Shown piece by piece: positions 35,942-49,000 of a DNA stretch of 64,000 bases (the stretch's first letter is position 1; the number at the start of each line of letters is the position of its first letter). Under the pieces are notes generated by a model. The model ran no database searches and was not told where the DNA came from. It was given only the letters and a program-made list of their open reading frames with translations. The position numbers and the translations under genes were made by a program. Origin of the DNA: Hetaerina americana (Eukaryota > Arthropoda > Insecta > Odonata > Calopterygidae); the NCBI GenBank assembly GCA_022747635.1, contig JAKTNV010000024.1, positions 2,790,001 to 2,854,000 of the forward strand, written 5' to 3'.

Positions 35942-37220
35942 CACGAGGTTTATTAGAGAAGTTCTCAGAATGGAATAGAAATAAATAAATTACCTCAGTG
36001 AAACTTTTTTATTTTTCAATGTAGTCTCCTTGTATACAAATGCATTTGGTCCAGTGGTCTTCCAATGTCTTGATCCTATCTCAAAAACTAGATCCCTTCA
36101 GACCTGCAAAATACCCGTCTACTTCGGCTGTTAGTTCTTTGTTCGAAGAGAATCTCCGTCCACCGAGGTAAATATTGAGCATGGTCAAGGGATGAAAATC
36201 TGTTGGAGCCAAATCAGGCAAATAAGGCGGGTGCGGAAACAACTCGTATCTTACTTCACGTATTTTTACTATGGCAACGACAATTGTATGCGGGTGTGCA
36301 TTGTCTTGATGAAATATGGCATTCCTCCTTGCCAAACCTGTCCTTTTTTTGTATATCCTTTGCCGTAATTAGTTCAACAGATTAGCGTAGTATTATTCAA
36401 TAATTGTTTGACCCGTGGAAAGATAATCTATTGCTGAATCCGATAAAACTGAAGCCATGACCTTTCCGGCATATCGTATTGCGTTAGCTTTCTTTGGTGG
36501 TGGTGAATTAATATGATTCCACTGAGATGATTACTCTTTTGTCTCTGGGGTATAGTAGGGGACGAGATTTTCATCTCTGGTCACAAACCGGTGCAGAAAA
36601 TCTCGTTGGTTGCTGTTAGAACGGGTCAAACGTTGTTTATAAATTTCCATTCTGATGTGTTTCTGATCCTGCGTCAAGACTCGCGGCACCCGTCTAGCAG
36701 TTAATTTTATCATATCCAATTTTACTGTTAAAATGCAACATTCTAGTTCGGGCGATATCCTTACAGTTTCGGCGATTTGTCGCACTTTCAGTTGTCGAAC
36801 TTTCATGACCATTTTATGCGCTTTTAAAATAATTTCTGGAGTTATGGCCGACCACAACGCGGATCATCATCTAAGCTGTCCCGACCAAACTTGAACTCTT
36901 TTGTCCACTTGATAACAGATAAGTATGAAGGAGCAGAGTCCCCCAGAGTGTTCCGAAAGTCAGCTTGAATTTCATTAACTTTCAGACCTTTATTTACGAA
37001 GTATTTGATAGCTGCTCGAATCTTAAATTTTTCCATCTTCACAATTCACTACACGGGAACAACAATAGAGAGTCGTCCGCACCACAGATCTCTTTCCAGA
37101 GCACTGACGCGTTACGTGTGCACTTGAAAAGAACTAAGTATTACTACGCGTGACACTCGTTGCGCTAGCGCTGTCATCTGGTGCTCATTCCAAGAACCTT
37201 CCAAACTATCCTTGTATTCA
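35942..37220 (-). mobile_element. Mariner element, decayed
   Basis: About 1.28 kb, the usual mariner size, containing all parts of a mariner transposase on the minus strand in broken frames. The ends look like diverged terminal inverted repeats: TACACGAGGTTTATTAGAGA near 35940 and, on the minus strand from about 37217, TACAAGGATAGTTTGGAAGG, both followed by a GTTCT..GAATG block. TA dinucleotides at both ends fit TA target-site insertion. The end alignment is by eye and imperfect. Confidence 0.75.
36081..37042 (-). pseudogene. Mariner transposase pseudogene (cecropia-like)
   Basis: The N-terminal helix-turn-helix region starts at 37042 (MKMEKFKIRAAIKYFVNKGL, then LGDSAPSYLSVIKWTKEFK and DDDPRCGRP). 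A frameshift near 36850 leads to a second frame with VRISPELECCILT and FVTRDEN, which holds the first catalytic Asp, then a stop at 36531. A third segment (36335-36081) has FHQDNAHPHT with the second Asp and YLPDLAPTDF with the third. All three acids survive, but the frame is broken at least twice. Mariner transposases cut and paste DNA at TA sites. The N-terminus most resembles the cecropia/Hsmar1-type branch, by general familiarity. Confidence 0.85.
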
Positions 37221-40200
37221 AGGACGTTAGAAAATTCTGTATATAAAAATCCTGTCTGTGCAAGAAGACCAGAAGTGATACCTCAAGTTTAATATTGATT
37301 TAAGGGAAATAAAAGATATGGGATAGCGTATGTTGTAGTGCAATTTTTAAAAATTAGTCCAATAGCTTCTAATCATTGAATATGGTACAATGCGTTGAAA
37401 CCAGTTGTTAAAGAAAAGTATCAGAGAAAAATCACAAACGTTTTTTATCACAAAATTATAAATTACTTGTTCGTTTAGCTTAGAGATAAGGTCCCATTGT
37501 AACTGAGTTTTCAGATTGTCTGAATGTTCCTCATTTTATTGTTTTCTCCATCAATAACTATAATTCATATTTCTTAATTCAGTAGTGTTTGACGGGGAAA
37601 TATTTAGCTTCAAAATTATCTGGAAAAATTATTGTATGGGTTCTTCCACAATTAGTATGTAGATTTAGTGTTACAATAGATGGGAGAGAATTATTTCGAA
37701 TTTACCAGCATTACTTTCCGTGCCAGATGAAATTATAAAAATCAGGCCTAGTTGACGTATTTTGTCTTGGTGATTATTGTAGTTGCTGAGAATATTATTC
37801 TTTTTCCACTCCATTAATTTGGATTATAAGTTCGCTTTTTACTCCCAGAGAAAAAAGTGGGGTCATGTTGGAAGAGGACGCGGGAGGAAAGATGTCATTT
37901 CACTATTTTCGACCTTCTAGATCAGAAACTTATTATCCACTATCCGAGTGCCGCTTTGATCAAAATTTCCACTAATTTCTCTGATAAGGTGCTCCTCTCA
38001 CTTTCTACCTATCTACTCACCTGTTTCCACTTTTAATACATCCGTGAACAGCTTTTTCTTCCCGCCCACTTATTCCTCCCGCGTCAATGCCTCTCGATTT
38101 TTACGTCAGGATCCCTTGCGAAGCCACGCACGTTCTTGCGTCTCCATGGTGACGAGATGAGAGCGTGACGTTAACCGTTTCCCTCGTCAAGGTGCCGCTT
38201 CCCAATCCCTCCCGACCACCCGTCTTTTAAGGTGGGGACGAAGAAATAATTTCTCTTCGCTTGGCTCGCGTGAGTAATATTTCCACTTCATCACCCCCTC
38301 GCCCTCCTTACCTTCTTGCTTGCAGGAAATGTGAGGCCGGCTCACATTCTGAGAGCCGACGTCCCAAATGTCAAAGTGGAGAGATATCGCTTATTTCCAT
38401 CAAAGTGCGAGTACTCCTCGCTTTAATTTTCCATGCTCTCCCGTTCCTGTAATCCTTTTCACGTCCCCTGTTCACGCTTCTGCATGTCCTCACTTAACCT
38501 AACCTCCTTCATCTAGATATCCCTGCTTGAAACACTGGAGTTTTACACTTCAACTTCGTCGTCTCTCTTTCCCCTCCCTTGCACCCTTCGTCTTTTTTCG
38601 TTTTCATCCCTTCCTCTTCTCGCATTCCCCAGTCCCCATTCCTTTACACGTTTAATTCATAAATAAAATATTTTAGCTCGGTATTTTGTCCCGGAGGGAC
38701 TTGACTCGTATTACATTTTATTCTCAGCTATTCCCCTCGCAATATTTTGAAATAATTATATTTTCGCACAATGAATATTATTTTAATTATATCTTTCTTC
38801 AATAAAATTCATTTTAACTGTAATTCAGTGACAATATCATGTTGAATATGTCTTGAGTTTACTCGTAGATCGGAGAAATTCTGGCACAAGCTAAGTGAGT
38901 TATGATGCAACATTTTTTCGTTTTTCAAAAATATATTGTAATAAAGTATAAGCCTAAGTGTTTGGTTATTGATCGAACATTTTCAATCTACGATGTCATA
39001 GACGACATTTGTATACGCTGCTAATTTAGTTTTCTCTTGGCTTTTAAAATGATTAAGTGATTGAATGGTGTTGTCGTAGAGAGATTAGGGGCAAATGAGT
39101 TTTTCTAGGGCTAACACTGATTCTTCTTTCAATTTCCTTTGTCAACTTAACACTATCTCTAAATCCATTAGTAGATGTTAAAATGTGAGCTTTCCTTTCA
39201 TCTACTCTCTCCCTCTCTAAATAGAGCACGCCCATGGGCTAAAACCATCTCATTGTTTTCATGGTTTAAATTGAAGTGTTCTATGTATTTTGTAGAGTAG
39301 GAAAGGCATGACTCATGAATCTAACGCAATAGATCGAATAATAAAAACGTTATTGGAAAATACTACGTATTTACAATGAGATCTGAAGCTAACACGATTG
39401 ATATTCTGTATATTTATTTAAATCTCGGAAAGAGAATCAATGGGTATTTTGTCTGATATAAAAGAAATCATTGAAACGATGTCCACGTTGGAGACGTTTT
39501 GCTTTCTCATATTCCATGTAGCAAATTTAATATCCTTCTTCCGATATTTTGAAATGTTATATTCATTTCTTAGTTACGATATGAATAGAGAAAACTAAAG
39601 TAATAAACTGGACAAAAATTTGAGGGATGAAAACTTCAAGAACTGAAAACAATTTTGTTGAAGTAGTTGCAAATATTCCATGATTTATAGTTTGCGAGTA
39701 TTTATTAAATTAAATCAATACTTTAACGTTAACACTAATTAGGTTAGTAAAATAAATAAAGAGTATATTTTACGTCATCCTGTGATTTGAGATAAGCAAT
39801 AATTTTTCGTTAAGAGTAATTTTCGTTAATAAGAGGTCACATATCGTTCGTGAAATCGTCACGCTAGAAGAAATTTTAACCTGGTATTGAACACAAAATT
39901 TTTCTCAATTAGATAGTACATTCAAAGACTTTATGGCATATATGATTGTATTTAGGATTTTACTGAGTCACGGACTTGTTGAAAGTTAGTTTTAAGTTTG
40001 CAATAAGACACTCAAAAGAATCTTGTGAGGTCCATATAGAAACTGGGTTTTGGCCATGGTCTGAGTCCGTCAGAATAAGGGGAAATATTCTCTGTCATAA
40101 CGCTGGGATTGAGGTTAACACAAAAGACGGTGTGACTTACAGAAATTACCCCCATTCACCAGGAACTCAATGAATGATGGGAATTAATTTTCAGAAATCC

Positions 40201-41056
40201 AATAACTGAGGCATTTTATTTTATCGCTAAAATAAACAAGCGACCGAAATTATCTGACGAAAGACAAAATATTCAGGCATCCAATTTATAGAATGGTATT
40301 CACTGCGAGAAAAGGGAAATTCCAGAGACGAAAGAATTGTTTCAGGGTAAATACAAATACTAATCTATAAATTTTATAATTTATCTATTCATTTATTATT
40401 TTATGAATGTATCTATTCATTTTTTTATGATTCCATCGTTCATGAAAGCAGTCAGAAAATAATTTAAACCTAAGATATTCAGAAGTGTTTTAATTATTTT
40501 TAAATTTAATCCAAAGTAAATATTAATCTTTAATGCACTTTAATGTAATGTTTACCTTAAATGTGGTTATTATCAAGTTTAAAATACAAATCTTCATGTC
40601 ATTTTTCCATGACTGATTCAATGAGAGAATGTGATGCAATCCGTAAGATATTTTGCATGTAAATTGATTAATAAGAATATATTTCATAGTTATCAATTAC
40701 ATGTGCTTTACAATAAGTCAATGAATGTATTATATTTATTTTTGTGAATGATTAGGCATCAGTGAACTTAGAGCCGGTGGAAATCGATGATTCTTTAGCC
40801 TAAATCGTAAAAACCTAAAACAAACTACCTTGTTCATATATTTTAAATGAAATTTCCAGTGAAAAATGAGATTCATTGATTTATTTTAATTGAAGCATGA
40901 ATGAAATGTTTAGAGCCCAATGTCGGTGACGCACCCGAAAGTAAATTCTACTTCTTTTTTTAAATTAACGCATGATGACCAGGGTACCAATTTCAGGGAT
41001 AACCTGTTAACGTTACTTCTGCGGTGAGAAAGAATACATTGCTGGGGCCGTACATG
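37221..41056. other. No gene seen
   Basis: AT-rich, with a GC-richer patch at 38050-38640. No recognised domain or repeat boundaries. Confidence 0.35.
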
Positions 41057-41813
41057 TACGAGGGTCATCCGGAAAGTAGTACCCGTTCGTGAAATAAAGA
41101 CACAAAAGTAAATATTAACAAACATAAAAAATTTTATTTGAAAGAGGATACTTTAAACTACTTCTCAACATAATCTCCAAGCAAATTAAGGCATTTGTCA
41201 TAACGTGTGACAAGTTTCTGTATTCCTGCTGCATAGTCCTTCGCCGCCAGCTCATTGAGATACGCGAGGGACCCATCTTGCACAAATTTTTGCATAATGC
41301 AGATGGTGTTTAACAATTTCATGAACAATTGTTCGAGAAACATTGGGAAAATGCTCACAGATGTCATCAATTGTGACGCGCCGATCGTTCCTCACGAATT
41401 CGTCAACTGAGCTCACCAGTTGGTCTGTAATGACAGACGGTCTCCCCGAACGCTCATCGTCGTGTGTGTTCCCCCTCCCCATGTTGAAGTTGCGACACCA
41501 CCGCCGAACAGACGACTCGTCCATTACATTGTCTCCATACACCTCCTTTAATTGGCGATGAATATCACATGGGCGAACGTTTCTTGCATTGAGGAATTTA
41601 ATCACTGCCCTCACTTCACAACTGGCGGCGTTCTCAATTTTTTTAAACATTGTAAACAATCACAGAAACAACACAGGCAATGCTAGCGTCACGCAACTTG
41701 GCTCAGAGAAGGCAGACAAGCCACTGAAGCTATCTGACCTCGTCCAGCGGCTACTCGCGTCGTCAGCACTTCATGCGGCACGAACGGGTACTACTTTCCG
41801 GATGACCCTCGTA
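41057..41813 (-). mobile_element. Internally deleted mariner with perfect 33-bp TIRs
   Basis: Terminal inverted repeats of 33 bp at 41059-41091 and 41779-41811 are exact reverse complements (starting CGAGGGTCATCCGGAAAGTA), flanked by TA at 41057-41058 and 41812-41813. The total length is about 757 bp against about 1.3 kb for a full mariner. Inside are only the first and last parts of a transposase. The copy can be mobile only if transposase is supplied in trans. The right TA merges into a short TA repeat, so the target could have been TATATA. Confidence 0.93.
41158..41659 (-). pseudogene. Mariner transposase, catalytic core deleted
   Basis: From 41659 the N-terminal DNA-binding part is intact: EVRAVIKFLNARNVRPCDIH, SSVRRWCRNFNMGRGN, DDERSGRPSV, and a second helix-turn-helix (TIDDICEHFPNVSRTIVHEI) up to KICARWVPRVSQ. 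The frame then stops. In another frame the conserved C-terminus follows: AAGIQKLVTRYDKCLNLLGD to YVEK at 41158. The DDD catalytic core, roughly 170 codons, is missing. The N-terminal fragment keeps both DNA-binding helices, so if made it could bind the terminal repeats without cutting. Confidence 0.9.
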
Positions 41814-44800
41814 TATATATATGGTAAGTGATATTTCTTGATCCAAGATTTTTTGATATTTCTTGATAACACCCTTCAGCCATAACCCGCGGACACCCCA
41901 GACACCACAGCTCACGTGGATCGTATCGCAGGGTGAAGGGTGTGTTGGGAATGTGGGGAAGGCAATCGAGAAAGCAAGGGTGAGAGATGAAGGTGAAAGT
42001 TATTCCTTGGGGAGCGAAGAGGGGGTGGAAAGGGGTAATGTCCCGCGCCTTTCATCTCTAGAGGCATTTGGGTGGATGTGGATGGGTCAAGAGATGAAAA
42101 CTCTCCCTTTCGGCGCCGGGTCCTCATTGAAAGCGCTTACGGTGTACAGACAGAATTAAATCAGATTCACCCGCTCATATCCCTCTTGATTTTATACTTC
42201 CACTCGCAAAAATGACTGAAATGTCTCCCCTTCCATTGGCGAAACATCAATCTGACGGCCTCCCCGTTCAAAATGCTAGGGGCTCACCTTTGACTTTTTT
42301 CCGCCCGTATCCCGGCTGTCTCCTGATGTCAATATCCTTCTCTCCCAATGAAAATTACACGGCACAGGAATTTGAATCGCCGCCGGTTGGATTGTCTTTG
42401 TCAATTTTCTCTCATTAATTTGCTTCTGCTCGTGACAATGGGAGATAGAAAAGTTTCACGGTATCAAAAGGGTGGGAAAATAATTTTTAAAGTATTCATT
42501 GTTAGCCTCCGAGCCGCTCGTTGAAGAAAAGGATTTTTACGGACGTCGTACTCGTCACTGCGTGGGTAGGCTCCATTGTACAGCTCGGTGGCAAAAGTAT
42601 TTCACGACGTCGTGGCCTTTTGGATGGTGAATTGGTTATACGGGTTCGACATAGTAGCTTCCTTTTTTCAAACGAAAAAGGCTTTCATAAAATGAAGTTA
42701 TGTTGCCGCATCCTAGTTACTTTTCACCGTCATAGGGTTATTTTATTTCATTTGTTCACTCGGCGTCGATGACCGTTGCGTAATTCCAGAGTTCTATTTT
42801 TGCGTTGATAGTTTGCGGACGGCGTCCAGCCAGAATGCCCACACCCAATGACCCCGTTGACTGGCGGATCGTGGGCTCTCTGCCAAATAAAATAACAGCG
42901 CTGCTCCTACGCATTCCCCCACTCCTCCTCATTGACCCCCGACCTTCCCCGATGAGGTATTCATTCCCCCCGTGCGCCCACGCCCCATATCCCCCTGATC
43001 CCACGCGAACACTCCAGGCGTTTCACCGCTTTCATGTTAGACCCCCGCCACGCCCTCGCACGCCATTTCTCTTTCACGCTTCCCGCCAACGGGTCGGGGG
43101 CGCGACACTCCCGTCTCGTTTCATCTAAGCCGCCACTATCCGCCGATTCCCACTCCTCGACTTCGCCGGGTCAGGTCGCCCTGACCGACCGAGGTGAATG
43201 TTTAAAAATTTCTAATCCTTGTGGATATCTTCCTTCCCGGAGAATCAAGCTAAAATGATACCACCTTATCTCCTTTAGTCAAAAAGAGGCTATATAATTT
43301 AAACGTCCAAGAAGAAGAGGTGACTGCTATTTTCAAATAACCTGAGGTGCCAAACGGGGAAGTAGATCGTCAAAACAATCGTATGGAGCATCGCACTCTA
43401 AGGATCAGATACATGGAAAATTGGAAAAGTAACCCAGTGAAGAATAGAAGCCTTTAAAGGAGGTGGAGAAGAATTCTGAAGATAAATGACGGCTTCTTGG
43501 ATATAATCCTCTGCCCGCCAAAATTGAATTCGCAATTTCATAATTATAAGTCAATTTCATGCACTCAAAATAAATTCAACTGATAAAATACAATTAATTA
43601 ACTGTATGGTTGAAGTCGTCCGCGATAATACGACGGATTTTACAGAGTGACAGTTCGAAACAAAGTTAATGTGTTGATCAAACTGAGTTGATAAGCCAGT
43701 TGATCCGAATGCCAAAAGGGACTAAGATAGCTATGAATAATATGATTAGTGTGAAAAGTGTTACCTCAATAACAGTACACATAAATAGCCCTTGAATAAT
43801 GATCTCAGTAATTATCCTAGAAGATAATACTTGATAATATAAAAATTTAGATAGAGTTATAAAATTAATGTCCCAATTCGCATCTCTCTAGTAATTATAC
43901 ATTGAAGAATATATTTTCTTCCTTTATGAAAACTAAAATTTGAGTACCGATGGAAATAGCCTTGGTTTTCTACATTCATTTCTTTCATAAAAATGATCAC
44001 TATATAATCAATGTTAAGATAATAGGTACGTGATCATGTTCCTACGATTGACTTTCGCTAGGATATTAATTATTTATATGAATGAGACGAAATTATCTAT
44101 TTCCCTGATCCCAACTTTCGTCCTTTACGTTAACCTCTGGTAAAAAGAGATTCTTAATTTCACCCATTTGCACTGAAGTAGTAAGTATCAGTGTTAATGG
44201 TGATTTTGGATTATTGAATTCTTGAAACCCAAAACAAAAAAAGTCAGAGTAGCATCCATTGGAAACAAAAAAAATACCCAGTGTTAACGAAAAACAAACA
44301 AATGAAGAGTTTACAGGGAAAAAGTAAGAGTAAATTGTAAAGATTTAGGATATCATAAGGTAATTTATGGCGAATTAGGAATAGTAGGATTTCATGTTGG
44401 GGGGAAAGTTATAAAACAAAAGATGAGTTGATCAGTAGCCGCGGTCAAAACTTGCAAAAAAATGTTTATATTGACTCTTTTCAGCTTTAAATCTAGTTTA
44501 AAAGAGGTCTTTCTAAACAATTTCTAATTATCTGTGTGTTATAAGTATAAAACCTTATTGCACTTCCAATATTCCAAAATAACTTTTCATAATTACTCTT
44601 TCAATCGTCACCTCACCGAACAAATTTCCCAGTACGATCAAAACTATTATTGCTGTATTATTCTTACACTCTTTTTAAAGTACTCTCCCTTTATTCAAAG
44701 ATATAATTGCATTCTTATAATTATATGGAACAAACAATGATAACAAATGTAATCTAAATAATTCGAGTGAACGAGCAAGAAAACCTCTCCCCGACAAACA

Positions 44801-44849
44801 TTTTGCAATCTAATCTATGCCTGCATCTTTTCCAACCTACCTTGCTTGC
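41814..44849. other. No confirmed gene
   Basis: GC-rich patches at 41900-42130 and 42780-43200 give overlapping frames of 70-107 codons (Pro/Arg-rich) with no recognised domain. The rest is AT-rich. A weak LINE remnant is listed separately. Confidence 0.3.
43420..43500 (+). pseudogene. Possible LINE C-terminal remnant
   Basis: ATAGAAGCCTTTAAAGGAGG and the following bases to 43490 resemble the EAFEMWVWRRM stretch at the C-terminus of the RTE-like element at 52727. In shifted frames one reads IEAF and RWRRILKIN. The stretch is short, has frame breaks, and is only suggestive. Confidence 0.3.
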
Positions 44850-46020
44850 TGTTGCTCTTACAGCTTCTTTTTCACCCAACATTAATTTTTGCTGTGCAAT
44901 GGATTGCGCTCAAATCCTTTAAATACTCTCTCCAACAATCCCTTACGCCATAGTCATACCATAAAATATCACGTCTTAAATCTGCACTTCATCCCTCATC
45001 CCATTTCTTGCTTGGCCATTTTTACTGGCAACCAGATTAGCTTCTCATTTTTCTTGAAAATCATTTGTATGTTTGTTGTTTTCACCTTTCGTAGTTTTTC
45101 CCTTCTTCCATGACATAATTAGATAAATGCATTTTTTAGCATTAGAAATTCCCCACATTTAACATATGTCCATATTCTGATATTCCTCGCCACAAGCTGC
45201 TTTTCTCCATTCTTTCTTTGTGTTTCCCCTCCCCGAGCTACTTCTTCAGAGGCATCCCTTCTCATGCTAGCCCTGTCATTCACGTCTCCCGATGCTGTTT
45301 TTCTTTCACCACGGCCCTACGCATTCAAAGTCTTTATCTAATTCATTCCACCATGCATCATCTTTTACTCTCCCGATTACACCTTTTTAACGTGATCTTT
45401 CAGAGAAAACTGTCTTCCTTCAAACTCCCCCAAAAATCACTTGTACTCAAGACTTATTGATCCAAATCCTCCTTGTTTGGAGTTCTGCTTATCTTTAAGG
45501 GTACACTCATATTAATCATCCAGTTTTACTCTTTAATTTTTTTCTCTCTAATATGCTTTACTGCTTATATCATTCCTAGATCTACTTTGGAACCACAAAA
45601 TAGTGGTGTTTTTCACGTTGAACGTCTCTCATTACCCTGGTATCCTTCACCAGCACTGAGATTCTCGTAACATACTACAAAGTCAATAATAGTCCTTGAA
45701 TCGTCCTATTATCATGTTCAAAAACAAATAAATTTATGCTTACACCGCAAAATCAAGTCAAATAATACTTTTTCATGTGTGCATTCAACAATTTTTCGCC
45801 ATTTCATTTCATTCTCCCATGGAGAGTCAAATCCCTCCCTAACCATTTTTTCAGAGTCATTTCCTCAAAGGACAACCCAGACATTCACGGTTCCTAATAC
45901 TTTTATTCTTTCGCGACAGCCCTACTCACTCAAGATCTCTCTCGAATTTTCCCAAAACTCGCCCTTCATGTATTCTTCTTCTGGTAAATAACAAGCTGAA
46001 ACCATAATTTTTCCCATTTG
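44850..46020 (-). pseudogene. Decayed LINE (endonuclease and linker region)
   Basis: On the minus strand from about 46020 a broken endonuclease can be read: KIMVSACYLPEEEYMKGEFW, ENSREILSE, RERIKVLGTVNVWV (normally GDLNARVG), then GFDSPWENEMKWRKIVECTH, corresponding to the GxxGxxNENGxxLVxFC block of RTE/Jockey-type endonucleases. Further on ENLSAGEGYQGNERRST and AWWNELDKDFE match the end of the endonuclease and the linker before RT. Several stops and frameshifts are present. This explains why the plus strand here is pyrimidine-rich and full of short meaningless frames. The clade cannot be fixed. Confidence 0.55.
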
Positions 46021-49000
46021 AATTTTTAACGCAATTCAATAATACAGGGGATAGTATCTCGTGTTTTATTACGTAAATCTGAGACCTCTCATTGCGAATA
46101 AATACACCCTGAGGTCGGGGTATGTAATGATTAATGGCTGACATACATGATAAACTTCTCAATCATTTTCAACAACATGACAAATGTTTGCTTTGTTTCT
46201 TATTGGCATGGGACATCAATTTCTTTCTCACTTATTCTATTCCCCAATGCTTGCTCCTTTTCATGCACACCTCCTTCCACGTTCAGGTAAACTTAGAAAA
46301 CGTAAATCTGTCATGTACCAATCGTTTACAATCTACATATCGAGTAGTTCAATAAGCATGGCGTCCCACGCGCAGTATTTTCCGCCAAAGGTTACTGAAC
46401 TCTGCCGCTCAGGTTTCATACATATCCGCCATGATGCTACAAGTGATACCTAATCCTAATCCACAGGTCCGCTGTCACTATTCGAAGTCAGCTAGGATAT
46501 CTTTCAAGGGATTACCTTGATAGCTAGCATACCGTTTCTCGCACTGCACCACTATTTATTTGTTTATATTCAGTGTACTGGCATAAAATACGTTTTTGCA
46601 CATCCTCAATTTATGAGGAAAACATTCGAACCTCTATGCATCCATCGGAAGTGTTTTTATTTGTTTTCATTTATTCTGGTATACTGTAGTAAATATGTCA
46701 AAATTCTTTAGACTTGTTTTATGCCTTAAAAATTATATTGCATAAAAGTATTTTATATTCTTGAATAGTGAGCAAAAGTGTAGAACTCGATGAATTTACA
46801 ACACTTGTGGAACTTCTTTTTGAATGACTTTGGTACAAGTAACATTAATTGTAACAATGTTCAAAAAAGTAGGCAAAAGAGTTTCTCCGCATGATGTGAT
46901 GACAGTGTTAGTACTCACCTGACAAAGCAGAGCTGATAAAAACTTTTATGTCATCAAACCAAAACCCAAGCTTTAAACACAGAGGAGAATTGCGTCGACT
47001 TTTTCAAGAATCTTAAGGATCGAAATATAAAATTTATTGCAGTGTGCAAATAAGCTTAGGCGTAAAAGGTTATAGATAGTGATATTCATCAACGAGAGTT
47101 GTAAATTTATGATAGAAATGCAAAAAAAATCAAAGTTATTTCGCACAGAAATTCTCGCTCACGGCAATTTTCTATGACTCAAATTGAAACCTTTTATTTA
47201 CGAGATATATCGTAGGTATCTTGCCTTTGTACCTTTATTTAATGTTATTGGAAGTAATTAATCTACGCGGTGTATCTCGCTAATCGCAGGAAATTTAAAT
47301 AATGATGGAAATGGCGATCATAATTGAAAGGAAAGCGGGCAATCCTCTTACACAGGGAATGTACGGGAGTCGGGATTCACGTCTGAAGGAGATGAAGAAA
47401 TTAGATTAGAATGTATACGCTTGATGTGGGTAGAGAATTTATTATTTTCATAACACCAGGCAAAGCGAAAAATGATGTTTTACATGCGGTCACAGGGGTG
47501 GGAAGGTAAAGTTTCCGGAGGAGAGGAGAAGGAACGATGGCATGCGTGGGGAAACTGAAGCATTTTCGAGAACAAAGAGTGGACGCAAACGATTATGGAA
47601 CGAAGAGGAGGAGAGCCGCTTGCCAAAGAAGGGGGAGGTAGTTGTAACGAGCGTGAAATATCTCGTGAGAGGAGATAAAAAAAAAACGCGGGGTGGAGAG
47701 GGTGGTGGGGACTGGAGCTTAGGTGGAAGGAGATATTGTCATGTGTTGCAAAGGTTGGGAGGTTGCGCGTAAAAATGGCTGAAAAGTCTAAGCTATTTAA
47801 AAATATAAACGGTGGGAGGAGCGAAGGGCGTGTGAGGCCTTGTGTAGCGCATCGAAACGTGGTACTCGAATTCACGGGAAGAGAAAGGAGGGTGAATTGA
47901 AATGGGTTGCGGCAGGGAAGAGCGGGAGGAGCGGTGTGGTGGAAGGGATTTGTTATCTCATCATGGGGGGAATGGATGACGCAAGAGTTTGGTTGGACGT
48001 TGTAATTCACCAGCAAACGCAGTGCAAGCCGGCGCGATTACCCAGCGAAGAGCTCATACCTTACAATTCACACCCTGATGCGTAAAACCAGAACATTAAA
48101 TTGGAATGGTAGTTTTCCATAGACATCAATTCCTTCTATCTGTAATGAGATTTAAATTAATAAATAGTTCCGTGTGACGTGTTTAGTCTAGAGTGTAATG
48201 GACATTCTATTTTCATACGTAATCATACCTTCACGGCATTCGTTGGCCTTTCAGAAGCACGTAGTTCTGCCTTTGTGCATAGTACACGATACCGCATACA
48301 CACGTGCATGTTCATGCACGATTTCGTGTATAGAAAAGTTAGGGGACACACACTAACCAAATTTAGCTTGAAAATTTTCCCGACACCAATAAAATATAGT
48401 TAGTCCATGTCGTGCACAGTTTTTAAAATAACTTCCTTGAAAATATTTCCTTTAAATTCAGTGGCATTTAAATATTATTTTGTTAATGTTTGTAATTTGT
48501 CAGGTAGCCATTAAGAGTCAACTTGATAATCTAGGATTTGGTCATGTGTCGAAGGTTGTTCAAAAAGCAATGCCGAATAATTATCTAAGAAAGCTGACCG
48601 ATAAAAGAGTAGTCGCCTAAGAATGGTTTAGTGTTTTCCCTAAGAATTTTCAATATTTTATTTTGCCTTGACAAAAATCATCCAATCGAGTCAGTTCACT
48701 TTTAAGGTTAAACTTAAAGAAAAAAGGTTTTAGCGAAACAACAGATAAATACTCATCCAGTTGAAAAACGTATGCATCCAGAGCGTGCTTACAAAGTGAA
48801 TTAAAAATCGATATCAAGGTCTTAATGTCTATGGTTCCCTAAACTTAACTTTAATATTTGCATATATTCATTGAATAGAAAAAACTAAGTAAACGTCAAA
48901 AATTAAGGTGGATAAGTTTGATTTATAAAGAAAAGAACAGAAAAATCACAGTTCCAAGAAGAAATAAAATTTTTGATGTTGAAAATACGTTATACTCATT

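Noticed and set aside
47480..48016. 178-codon minus-strand open frame
   Set aside because: The encoded Pro/Ser/His-rich sequence follows from a purine-rich plus strand. There is no domain, and overlapping frames are open too.
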